A DNA stretch of 64,000 nt, from positions 1 through 64,000 of the forward strand of contig JAIVFJ010000124.1 of assembly GCA_025765615.1 (NCBI GenBank), written 5' to 3'. Below, in pieces: positions 32,712 through 42,117 of the stretch. Within the stretch, counting starts at the first letter, position 1, and the number at the start of each line of letters is the position of its first letter. Origin of the DNA: Zopfochytrium polystomum (taxonomy: Eukaryota; Chytridiomycota; Chytridiomycetes; Chytridiales; Chytridiaceae). The notes beneath the pieces were generated by a model. That model searched no databases, was not told the DNA's origin, and was given only the letters and a program-made list of their open reading frames with translations. Position numbers and translations under genes: made by a program.

Positions 32712-35062
32712 TTAATGGTAATTATTGAAGTACACCGAGCGGAAAGAAGAATCCTGTACGGCGTTGAACGTGCGGTTCACGTTCTTCATAGGGCAGGCTT
32801 GGATCCAATGACCCGGAATCCCGCAAATTTTGCAGACGTACGTCTCAGGGGGTATTGACGATGGCGCCACATCTGCCATTATTTTCTGCTGGCGTCTTTC
32901 ATGCTGCAGCAGCGTCATGGCCATGAACATCTGCTGCTGCTGGTTGTGCTGCTGTTGCTGCTGCGAAAGTGACTGGGAGAACGCAAGGTTACGTGTCGGC
33001 CCCAGGGAGTGTACGGAAGTAGGAAGAGACGTGTAAGCCAACTTTTGATGCTCCTGCTGAAGTAGATTCAAGGGACAGCGTTGGATCCAGTGCCCTGGAA
33101 CGTTACACTTTCGGCACACATATCCTTCTGGAGGGACTGCGCTCGGTTGATGAGGGCGACTCTGTCCGGCCAGAAGGCGTTGCTTTGCCGCAATAGACGC
33201 GTAGTAGGCTTCGTCGCTGTAAGGTGAGCTTGTTCCAGAATGCAAACCCGGAAGTGACTCACGGCGTTTCTCACGATACAGCATGCAGCTCTTCATCCAA
33301 TGACCCTCAACAAGGCACAACTTGCAGACGTAACCAGGAGGGGGAACTGCGGAGAACTGAGTGGTGCGACCATAGACGTCTTGCCCGTCTTGTCTGAAAT
33401 TCTGCAAAGGGCGTTGAGAATTTGCAAACATTCCGTACGATCCGGGTTGAAAATCGCCGAAAGTAGAACGCAAGGAAGCGGCTCTCAGCTGCAAGTTGGC
33501 GTCATCCCAGGCTTGCAGGTCTTCAGCGGCAGATCGAAAAATATTTGCTTCACTTCCGTTCAACGCTTCAACCCCAGCATTGTTGAAAGGATTGAAAGGG
33601 TCGTAGTCCGCGGGGGCCGTTCGAGTTCTGTGACTCAATGACATGCGGAGACCGGTGGAGAGAACGTCGTCCTTGTGCTGGCCGAGTTTCTGGGCAAAGT
33701 TTGGATCGTCCCAAAGATCACGGATGGAGGACGAATTTTGGGGTCGCGGAAATGTGTTGACGCGCGGCTTGTAGTCTTCAGTCTCTTGCAAAGGCGTCAC
33801 TGTAGCCGCCCCTGACCCACCGAAGTTCCCGTCCAAAGACAGGCGGTGAAATCCATCCCGAACCTCATTGCCAGGGGACGAACGACGAGTGTGCTCAGCA
33901 GTGGTTGAGTACCTATAAGGATCGAAGCCCATCATACGACCTATGTCGTCTGCAGATGCCGCGAGGTTGCTGTTGGATGAATGGGAGTGAAGGTTGCTAT
34001 TACTGCTAATGATGTGTTGATGCTTCGTGCTTGCGATTGTTGCGGATGTGTTGAGGATGTGTTGATTGAGGCGATTGTGGGTTGGGGAGGGAGACCTCGA
34101 AGAATGAACTGAGGGCAAGGTGCTAGAAATTCCTCGGCCTAGCAGGTAGTGCGAGGTTGAGTGGGCTGTCGAGGTGGCCGTTGGGATGCTGTTAATAATT
34201 GTTGTGCTTCTGTTTTGGAAAAAGAGAAAGAAGAAATGAACTTTCTTGTCAGACGGAGATTTGTTTTCAATCGAAACACTTACGCTCGGCGAAACTGGAA
34301 GGACTGCGGCACCGCGTCGTCCAGCAAGGCGGCGGGTTGCTGCGGGTTGAGTTGGCCGCGTAGAGACTCGCTGAGCTGCGTATTGAAGTCACCTGTTGTA
34401 GCGAGTGCGGCAGAACCGTGCCCAGGAATATTCCGCTCTGTCTCATTCTGCAAGCCAGACAGACTGCTCCTGTCTGCAACAATGTGTAGATTCTTCATCG
34501 TTGGTGTTCCGGTGTTTCCCGTCGAGAAAGATAGAACGCTGTTCCGACCTGACGGGGAGGCCGCTTCCGAGGGAGGGGATGCGGAACCGGACGGAGACGC
34601 CGAAGAGGTTGACAGGCCAAAGGTTGGGGTGGCAGCGCCAGAGGGCTCATACATCCCCCAAACATCAAAGGAGCCGTGGTTCATGGTGCTGGGCATGTCC
34701 CAATCCACAGCAGGAGGGGAGGGACTTCGGCCCGGGGAAAGACCAGCGACGGCCGGGCCAACGCCTTCGGAGTGGACGCCACCGCGAGCACCTGCAGTGG
34801 AATCAAGCTCGGCCATAACAGGCAAGAGCACGGAGAGCGCTTCGGTTTTGTGTGAGAGGGGAGCCTTCGCTGTTGGGAGGAAGGGAGGGATCGATGAGGA
34901 ATGGCTGTGACCGAGGATTGCAGTGGAGAAGGAAGAAGCCGATGATGCAATGGCTTGAGAGGGAGTGGAGGTTGGAGATGAGCAGGGAGAAGGCGGAGGC
35001 AGGGGGGCGGCGGCTGCGGCGGCAGCGGTGGAGGAAGTGGTGCTGGAGCTTTCGATGGTCAT
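32712..35062 (-). CDS. triple CCHC zinc-knuckle protein
   Basis: Two exons: complement of 34284-35062 and 32712-34209, 74-bp intron, 758 aa. The N-terminal ~550 residues are Ser/Pro/Ala/His-rich and probably disordered. Three CX2CX4HX4C knuckles lie at about 555-568 ('CKLCLVEGHWMKSC'), 625-638 ('CRKCNVPGHWIQRC') and 719-732 ('CKICGIPGHWIQAC'), each preceded by a Pro-Pro-X-X-Tyr-Val phrase, with a Gln-rich stretch between knuckles 2 and 3. Such knuckles bind single-stranded RNA or act in RNA processing and ubiquitin-ligase complexes; which is not decidable. The conserved Trp-Ile after the His in knuckles 2 and 3 suggests a real repeated unit. The ATG at 35062 is in good context; a T25/A25 run at 35077-35101 sits 14 bp upstream in the 5' leader. 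Confidence 0.85.
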
Positions 35063-35627
35063 GGTTCTTGTTGCTGTTTTTTTTTTTTTTTTTTTTTTTT
35101 TCTTTCTTTTTTTGTTTGAATGTTCTTATACTCTGATTTTTTCTGTATTTATTCAAGGTGGGAAGGGGGCAAGCCTCGCTCGGGGGGTTTCCACCGGCAT
35201 TTCTCGCTCCTCCAGGTCATTTCTTTTCTTTTCTCGCTTTTTTTCTTTTTTTTGTTTGCAACTTACTTTCATTTTTGTGCCCGCTTGGGCTGGGGACGGA
35301 GAGAGAAAAAACCCAAGCGCACCAACACAGCACCAGCAGCAGCCCCAGCAGCAACAGAAAATCAGCAATGTCGGAGAGAAAACTATGCCAACGACCAACC
35401 GGCATGGCAGGCTGCTAAGCTCCCAAGCTTGCGAGAAAATAAAAAGTGTCACGATGATGAGGCCGCCAGCCGCATGGTCGGCTCGAAAATGGCATGTGCA
35501 GAGTGGCAGTTGTTGGTGTTCGTGTCCAGGTCCATCATATAACAAATGAAGGCTGCGTCGATTCTGAGTTACCCAAAAACAAGTGTTGCAGATTTTAGAG
35601 AGAATTGGCGTGTAGCAAGTGCATAGC
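35063..35627. other. spacer: promoter of the zinc-knuckle gene
   Basis: Between two minus-strand genes. It has a T25 run (35077-35101), further pyrimidine-rich DNA to about 35260 and then mixed sequence. No gene is supported. It holds the 5' leader and promoter of the zinc-knuckle gene and the 3' flank of the transporter gene. Confidence 0.5.
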
Positions 35628-37508
35628 TTACGTGTTTTGAACAACTTGACTCATAAATCTTAACACATAGAACGGAATCGCGCCGCCAAGAGCCCCAACA
35701 ATGTACGCATACGGGCTAGCCAAACCTCGAGCGGCGAAAAAAAATCCCCCAGCGCCGCAGCTGCCAGCAGGCACTAAAGCGCCGAGAAATAAGATCGTCC
35801 GTGTGAGCGTCATGCTCGTAATCCCAACAACCAGATTGCGACGGAATATACGCGTTGAGAGGTAGGCGGAGCGGAAAAACGACTCCCCCGTCAGGCCGCA
35901 GTATGAAAGGGTAAACGTGGAGACGGTTTCTATTGAGCGTCCAGCGCAGTCCATGCATGCATCCACCAGTGACAGAAGAGATTGCCTGTATTCGGTCGAA
36001 TTTTTCTTTCCCAAGATGTAAGTAGATGGGAGTTAGGCAAGTTGAGATAAAGTGCGCTCCGCATGCAAACCTTTTGAAGCCTTTGAAGGAAGTACTGAGC
36101 AGTCTGCACAGCTGCCATAATCAAAGATGAAAGACTGATGGACCCGAAGCTAGTCGTTAACGCGACTTTCAAGTACCGCCAGGTTTGATCCTCTTGATAG
36201 GTCTCGTCATCGTTCCGCTTAAAATACCATTGCCCCACGACGCCAGCAATAGCAACTTTTTCGACATTGTGGAGGATGGAGGATGTCCAGAAGTGCATCA
36301 CTACAAAGAAGACCAGTGCACCCAACGATGAGGCTGAGAGTGGTGAAAGCTCAGTTGACAGAGAGGGAACCAAAAAGACGTGGCTGAAGACAATAATCCA
36401 TATCGTTGAGAAGATGAAGTAGACCGCCATAAGGCTAAGAGATAGAACGAAAACGCTCGGGTTCTCCCACAATATTTTGCACGACATCTGGGACACAGAC
36501 TCAGCGATGCCGTTAATTCCATGAAACTCACTTCAATTATGTTGACGGATTGCCGAATTTGCTTCCGTTTTGTGAAGAAGAATCCTCCGCTTCCGAAACC
36601 ACCAAAGAGAAAAGACAACGCAAACCCAATCATGCTGCATCAGGGGTGGATTTAAGTACGACAGATGCCACCTCAGAGGTTGCACGAACATGTTGTACTG
36701 AGTATCCAAGAAGGGTGGGTCCTCCGCCTTTCCCAATATGGCATCGGTAAGGATTACGGCGAAGGCGCCAAGGCACAGAATCGGAATAGCGATGACTGTT
36801 CCCCATATGATAGGCTGTACAAGGAAGCTTAGCCAGTCGGTCTATTCCAACTTGAACCCACCTTTGCGAAAGCGCTCATGAACATGACCCACGCAGTTCC
36901 TGCGAGGATGGACGCCGCGGCAGTTCCCACGATAACCCAAAGGGAGTCCTTCAGCGTCTCATACACACGTCTACGTAAGTCTCTACCAACATCTCCTCCC
37001 ATGTCGTGGTCCGCTCGCAAAAGCGTTGTTACAGCGGTCAAGACCATCCCCACAAAGCAGACGAAGTACAAAAAAGAAAACACGGTGTCTTTTGGCCGCC
37101 GCTCCCCAGGTTGCTTAAATATGGGTGCGCTAGTTGGTGCGGCGACGGGGGAGACAGCAGGACCATCGTGGTCGCTGTCGGTCTTTATTTTGGATCGCGG
37201 GTACGGGAAAGTAAAGTGTTAGAACAGTAGTCAGGCTTGAACAGCCAAACACGGGTGGCTCAGCTGAAAGTGGTGATCACCTCCAGAGCACCTTCCTCGG
37301 CCGATGGCGCAGCATTCGCAAAGAACAATAAGCGAGGATCGTGCTGCTGCTGGAGTGGGCGATTTGGATAGGGCAGTAGTGACGAAGCCCGCGATACTTC
37401 GGGCTCCTGCCACTGTTGCTGCCGCTGCTGTCCCCGTTCTTGATCTTGTCGGCTGAATGGATAATGAGGTTGCAGAAGGGGCTTTCGCTCCTCGCCTCTG
37501 AACGCCAT
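35628..37508 (-). CDS. choline-transporter-like (SLC44/Pns1 family) membrane protein
   Basis: Six-exon model: complement of 37281-37508, 36862-37113, 36672-36814, 36532-36634, 36071-36487 and 35628-36005; 506 aa; phases agree. Introns are 167, 47, 37, 44 and 65 bp; the 37-bp and 167-bp ones are the least certain. The N-terminus is Gln/Pro-rich and cytosolic, then about ten hydrophobic helices. Family signatures include 'FWTSSILHNVEKVAIAGVVG', 'WYFKR' and 'FTLSYCGLTGESFFRSA'. SLC44/Pns1 proteins sit in plasma or organelle membranes; choline or related cation transport is shown for animal members, while fungal Pns1 remains unclear. The ATG at 37508 starts 'MAFRGEERKPLLQP', with a dileucine-type motif. 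Confidence 0.87.
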
Positions 37509-37619
37509 GTCAAAATACTTTCAGCACGAAACAGTAAGACGAAAAAAAAAAAAGGCAAATGTAACAAAAATGAAGAATTGTTTATGATGGAAGAGGAAAA
37601 AGTCAGTAACTTATTTATG

Positions 37620-38245
37620 TCGACGATGTTTGTTTCTTTGGGCACACAGAGGAAATCACCTCTGCCATCGTTTTGCTAAAATCCTTCTACAAGCTCTGCA
37701 AAATAGATCATATCAAGACTGTACTGAACGTGGAAGTTCATTGAATGTCAAAGAGCTTACACCAGGGAATTACTCCAGCGCCATGCAGACGTGGTTGATG
37801 GAAAGACAGCAGTAACCGTTCTCTCCAGTTCTCTTAGTCTTCAGCTTCAAGAAAAGATGAACCCACAGCAAATCAACAGTTCTACCAGGCAATTCTTGGT
37901 GGTATCAACTACTTGGCAACATACACACCACCAGACTTGGCACCAGCAATCTCATATTCAGCAAGGACCCTAGTGAGCACCACTTGCAGATCCTCATTCG
38001 AGTCCTTCAGTAGATCAATGGTACAAGTGAGTATGGTTTGTTTTATCCCAACACAGGGTCTGGAATTTTTGGCAACTCAGATGCTGCATGGAGCTCATAC
38101 TAATGGGAAGTCACAAGTTGGCTACTTTGTCTTGTTTGGAAACACGGCTATCAGCTGGGCATCTACTTGCAGTCCTACAGTTATGCTTTTACCTCAGCAA
38201 GCAGAACATGTTGCAGTCTCAGAACTAGGATGAGGCACTGTGGGC
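37620..38245 (+). pseudogene. Copia RNase H fragment, plus strand
   Basis: Decayed relative of the Copia pol at 39148-40848 in opposite orientation. Matching phrases include 'YQAILGGINYLAT' near 37885-37925, 'DLAPAISYSA', and 'GKSQVGYFVLFGNTAISWAS' near 38107-38165. Stops and frameshifts break the frame. The piece starts near the RT/RNase H junction and ends after 'VAVSELG'; no LTR is recognised. Confidence 0.8.
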
Positions 38246-38346
38246 CATGGCTGGTCACATAGCTAACATTTTGCATCAGAACAGATCTGTTGCTTCCAAT
38301 TTAAGCAAAATGGTAGCTCTGGGACCAGATATTTTCTGGAGGGAGT

Positions 38347-38525
38347 GGGGATTGAAACCAGAGGCAAGAAAAATGGTGGTGGGAGCTCCTATTTTTCAAG
38401 AATGGGAGCTGGGGAAACCAGTTTTTGCCAAAGGTGTTGGGGATTGAAACAAGAGACAGGGAAAAATGGTGGTGGGAGCACCTATTTTCGAAGAATGGGA
38501 GCTGGCACACCCACCTCAAGATGAT
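38347..38525. repeat. ~92-bp tandem duplication
   Basis: The phrase beginning GGGGATTGAAACCAGAGGCA and continuing through ATGGTGGTGGGAGC to AATGGGAGCTGG occurs twice head to tail (units start at 38347 and 38439) with several mismatches. Non-coding; function unknown. The flanking 38530-39147 holds no gene I can identify. Confidence 0.75.
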
Positions 38526-39147
38526 CAGAGTGTGGGTGGATATTGAAGAAGGAAACAATCAACTTTATTCTTTGCTCTGATGGAAACATGCTTCATTCAC
38601 GAAGAACAACGATGTTTCTTGGCTTGTTCACCACTACCCAAGACCTGAAAGATTTCGTTGGGCTGGATTGTCTATGGGTTGTGCTGCTGTGGTGATGGGT
38701 GGAGTACACTACTGAAGGTGGTGGTGGTGGGAGGTTGATCTTGGCTTCTGTCAGTCTTGTGTTTGTCTTTATACAAAACTGTTACAAGGACCATCACTTG
38801 CAAAATGCTGCAAGTCATCCTTGCAGAGCAGAAACTGGTCAAAGCTCCTGCACACTGCTTACACCAAAAGACCCAAAACTAACACTCCCCCCTAAGCTGT
38901 GGGCAGGAGCAAAGGCCGGCACGGAGGAAAACCTTAAGCCATAGTCAACTTAAGGAAACCGTACACCGGAAAAAGAAGAATCACAAACAGGTATGACTGG
39001 CCATCGGATGGCAGAACAGAAAGGACAGACCACACTAGCAAAAATGGATGGGGGCACATATTGAACTTCAGAGGTAAAAGAAAATGAGTCAAAGTAATGA
39101 AAAAGAACAAAGAAGAAAACAACTTCACAGATAGAAAAAAAAATGAA

Positions 39148-40848
39148 TCAGAGGAAAGAGAAGAAACAAAGGCCAATACGACTCAAATGGTATTCACTGA
39201 GAGCAGCTGAGAGAGATTTCGTCATATAGTCTGCAGGCTGTTCTCCTCCAGCAATCCACTCAAGCCGTACTACTTTTTGTTCCACGAGTTCTCGAATATA
39301 ATGATACTTTACCATGATATGCTTTGACCGATTGGTGTAAAGATCATTTGAACTGAGGTTGATCACACCGCTGTTGTCAGTGTAGATGACAAGAGGAGTG
39401 GGAGACGGAAGTTGAAGTGCTGAATAGAGTTGGGACAGTGCCTTAAGTTCTCGTCCCAGTTCAGACACCGCTACATATTCAGCTTCCTGCGGTGACAGCA
39501 TGACAGTGCTGCTTCGAACAGATGTCCAACTAATAGCTGTTCCTCCAAATAGAACATAGTAGCCAAGCTGTGATTTCCCATCTGAGTGGACACCATGGGC
39601 AGCATCGGAGTAACCGGCTATATCTGTGCAGTTGCAAGAATAGAATAAACCATACTCACTAGTACTGTTGAGATATTCGAGAACCCGAATAAGGATCTTC
39701 ATGTGTTGCTTGCTAGGGTCCTTGCTGAAGGCACCAAGGTAGGAAACTGCTGGGGCAAGGTCTGGCCGCGTGTGTGTTGCAAGGTAGTTGATGCCGCCAA
39801 GGATTGCCTGGTACAGTCTCTGGTCTGCAGCTGCTTCATCGATCCCACGTGGGTGAAGATTGAGACTACTGGGAAGGGCAGTTACTGCAGTGCGATTGTT
39901 GATAGTGTTGGCATGGCGTTGAAGTAATTCCTTGATATAGGCTTTCTGGTGCAAGAAGATTCCGTTGTGGCGGTGTTCCAGTTGCATATTGAGGATGGTT
40001 TTGATTGTTCCTATTTCGCGGAGCTTGTAACGAGATTTTAGCAGTGTGATGGCAAAGGTGATCTCCCCAGAATCCCCAAAGAAACAAATATCATCGACAT
40101 AGATGGCAATGAAAATGACTTTTCCATCCACTTGACGGAAGAGGATACAGGGGTCTGCTGTGCTTTGCTGATATCCATTCGACTTCAGGTGGCTAATTAG
40201 TTCTTGGTACCAACACCGGCCAGCTTGCTTGATACCATTAACAGCTCTCTTCAGTAGCCATACTTTGCCATCACTGCGGTAGCCATCTGGCTGCTCCATG
40301 TAAATGGGCACATCAAGCATGCTGTTCAGGTACGCGTTGCTGATGTCGACAATAGCAGTGTGCCAGTTGTTTGCAGCCGCCATGGCAATGAGCCAACGAA
40401 GACTGTTGATTCGGACAACAGGAGAGTGAGTATTCCAAAAATCAATGCCATGACGTTGAGTGAAGCCCTTAGCCACAAGCCGTGCACGGAAGCGCTCAAT
40501 GCTGCCGTCTGGTTTAAGTTTGACCTTATAGACCCATTTGTTCTGCACGACGTTGATGTTGGTGGGCCGCTCCACAACTTCAAAGGCTGCTAAAGTGCGA
40601 AGGGCATCGATCTCAGTCTGCTCTGCTGCAATCCACTCCTTGGACCATTTACCCGACATGGCTTCTGCACGAGTTTGGGGGTCGGGACATGTTGTGCTTG
40701 TGAGGTAGGTTTGCCCAGAACGCGTACGCTTGGCTGAGTTGTCAGGTGATGGTGAACGTGAATGTTGGTGATGAGGAGGTGGTTCTGGTGGAGGTGGTTC
40801 TGGAGGTGGAGAAGCCTGTGAGGCATCCCTAGTGGGTGTGTCTGCCAT
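39148..40848 (-). CDS. Copia-type reverse transcriptase-RNase H, 566-aa open frame
   Basis: An uninterrupted frame with all Copia RT and RNase H landmarks: 'NKWVYKVKLKPDGSIERFRA', 'ARLVAKGFTQRHGIDF', 'GIKQAGRCWYQEL', the catalytic 'YVDD' (about residue 249-252), 'YLATHTRPDLAPAVSYL', and RNase H with 'GYSDAAHG', 'SWTSVRSSTVMLSPQEAEYVA' and 'YTDNSGVI'. The frame lacks stops, so this part is young or conserved. Its first ~55 residues are a Pro/His-rich linker. It continues the frame of 41365-41698 if the 498-bp intron-like segment 40867-41364 is removed. The element is dead as a whole because integrase, protease and gag are missing or interrupted by the LTR at 41699. Confidence 0.9.
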   Translation of the reverse strand: MADTPTRDASQASPPPEPPPPEPPPHHQHSRSPSPDNSAKRTRSGQTYLTSTTCPDPQTRAEAMSGKWSKEWIAAEQTEIDALRTLAAFEVVERPTNINVVQNKWVYKVKLKPDGSIERFRARLVAKGFTQRHGIDFWNTHSPVVRINSLRWLIAMAAANNWHTAIVDISNAYLNSMLDVPIYMEQPDGYRSDGKVWLLKRAVNGIKQAGRCWYQELISHLKSNGYQQSTADPCILFRQVDGKVIFIAIYVDDICFFGDSGEITFAITLLKSRYKLREIGTIKTILNMQLEHRHNGIFLHQKAYIKELLQRHANTINNRTAVTALPSSLNLHPRGIDEAAADQRLYQAILGGINYLATHTRPDLAPAVSYLGAFSKDPSKQHMKILIRVLEYLNSTSEYGLFYSCNCTDIAGYSDAAHGVHSDGKSQLGYYVLFGGTAISWTSVRSSTVMLSPQEAEYVAVSELGRELKALSQLYSALQLPSPTPLVIYTDNSGVINLSSNDLYTNRSKHIMVKYHYIRELVEQKVVRLEWIAGGEQPADYMTKSLSAALSEYHLSRIGLCFFSFL

Positions 40849-40866
40849 TGTTTTATCTTGTAGGGA

Positions 40867-41364
40867 CTTTGGAGGAATTAATTATAACAGTCTCAGATAT
40901 CCAACGCACAAAAGTAAGCAAGGATGAAATGCACAGGTGAGCCTTCCGCACGATGCTGGTCTGGGCTCCCCCCAGTACCCTATGAGGTGAGGCAACCACT
41001 CCCCCATACACAGCTTGCCCTCAACGCTACCCCCCGCGTCTCGCCTGGGCACATCAGGAGAATAACTGTCTCCTGGTTGGTGCTCCTCACGGAATGGGCT
41101 CCCTGCTCAGGACTCCACCTCCTCTGACACAGGTCTGGGCCACACTAGCCTACGAGCTGGGGCTTCGGTTGTCGTGGGCCTTCGGTTGCTTCACATTGCC
41201 GGTCTACCCCCCGATCCGGTCTCCCTCAGTCACGCCTATAGTGCTCCCAATAAGGCCCACTGGAGATGACGTTAATTGCAGTAGCACGGAATCCAACCCA
41301 TCATGCCGTCACCTCCAACACCAGAGCTGTACATCGTTATCTGATTCACTTTCGCTGTGCTTAC
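40867..41364 (-). other. 498-bp intron-like segment inside Copia pol
   Basis: On the minus strand it begins GTAAGC and ends CCAAAG, and its removal joins the integrase-tail frame (ending ...Val-Thr-Pro-Gln) in phase 0 with the RT frame (Ser-Leu-Gln-Asp...). It contains stops in all useful frames and a possible branch-point region near its end. It resembles nothing else in the window. It is far longer than the host introns here (34-244 bp). Confidence 0.55.
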
Positions 41365-41698
41365 CTGAGGGGTGACACTTTTTACCAATTCCACCGGGGC
41401 CACTGGTGTTGGTTCTGGCTCAGGGAGCTGTTCAATGTGTACGTTTGCTTCGCGAAGGAGGGCCTTGATGTTGCTGTTGGTTTCCTGAAGTTCGTCAGCT
41501 GAGAGTAAGGGCGTGTGGTGATGCTGTAGTTCTGAACTGTCATCATCAGCATCTGATTTGTTGAGTTTGGGAAAGCTGTCTTCGGCGATAGTGAGGTCGT
41601 TGAGGCGATGTGTGATAACGCGACCAGTGTTGATGTCGATGAGCCGGGCAATGGATCGGCCTATATTGCCAATGTATATTGCTGGTCGTGCTCGTTCT
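41365..41698 (-). pseudogene. Copia integrase C-terminal tail and linker
   Basis: The minus-strand frame contains 'AIYIGNIGRSIARLID' and 'TGRVITHRLNDLT', typical of the region after the Copia integrase core, then an acidic linker. The frame is open from the LTR border at 41698 to the GTAAGC site at 41364. The rest of the integrase is absent: the solo LTR and then the long inverted repeat follow. Confidence 0.8.
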
Positions 41699-42061
41699 TG
41701 TTATGAATCACCCTCTGGAAACCTCTGGAACCTTCTAGAACATTCCTTCATGGAACCTTGTGGAACCTTCTGGAACCTTCTGGAACCTTCTAGAACATTC
41801 CTTCATGGAACCTTGTGGAACCTTCTGGAACCTTCTTTGCTTTCCTGACTTGTCTTGTTGTCATTGGTATCATTGGTATCATTGTATTACTAATTGCTCT
41901 TTCTGGAACTTTCTTTGAGTCTTGACAAGGAAGACTCTCAAAAGGTATAAAAGGGGGATGGGGGACCTGTCCCATCCCTCAAGTGAATTATTGTTTCCAA
42001 TACAATCATCACTCCTCTCAGTTCCTTGTCTGCCTTGTCCTGTCCTGCCCTGTTCCTGACA
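41699..42061 (+). repeat. solo LTR of the chromovirus family (363 bp)
   Basis: TGTTATGAATC ... CCTGACA, nearly identical to the 3' LTR at 4019-4326 but with one extra ~54-bp tandem unit. It interrupts the minus-strand Copia relic. Flanks GTTCT and GCAAT do not match, so no target duplication is visible; the solo LTR may come from recombination between different insertions. TATA box at 41946-41952. Confidence 0.92.
41727..41836 (+). promoter_or_regulatory. expanded GAA/TTC pentamer arrays in solo LTR
   Basis: Three arrays of contiguous alternating nGAAn/nTTCn pentamers: four units at 41727-41746, eight at 41762-41801 and four at 41817-41836. The eight-unit run is created exactly at the junction of the 54-bp duplication. 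This matches the heat-shock-element geometry. Confidence 0.75.
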
Positions 42062-42117
42062 GCAATGGGGCACGCCTCATCCTACCGAAGTCTGTCCCAA
42101 CGTGCTGCTCCGTGAAG

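Noticed and set aside
41100..41260. Possible structured RNA in the GC-rich part of the Copia intron-like segment
   Set aside because: No match to a known RNA family could be recognised by eye and no convincing covarying stem was found.
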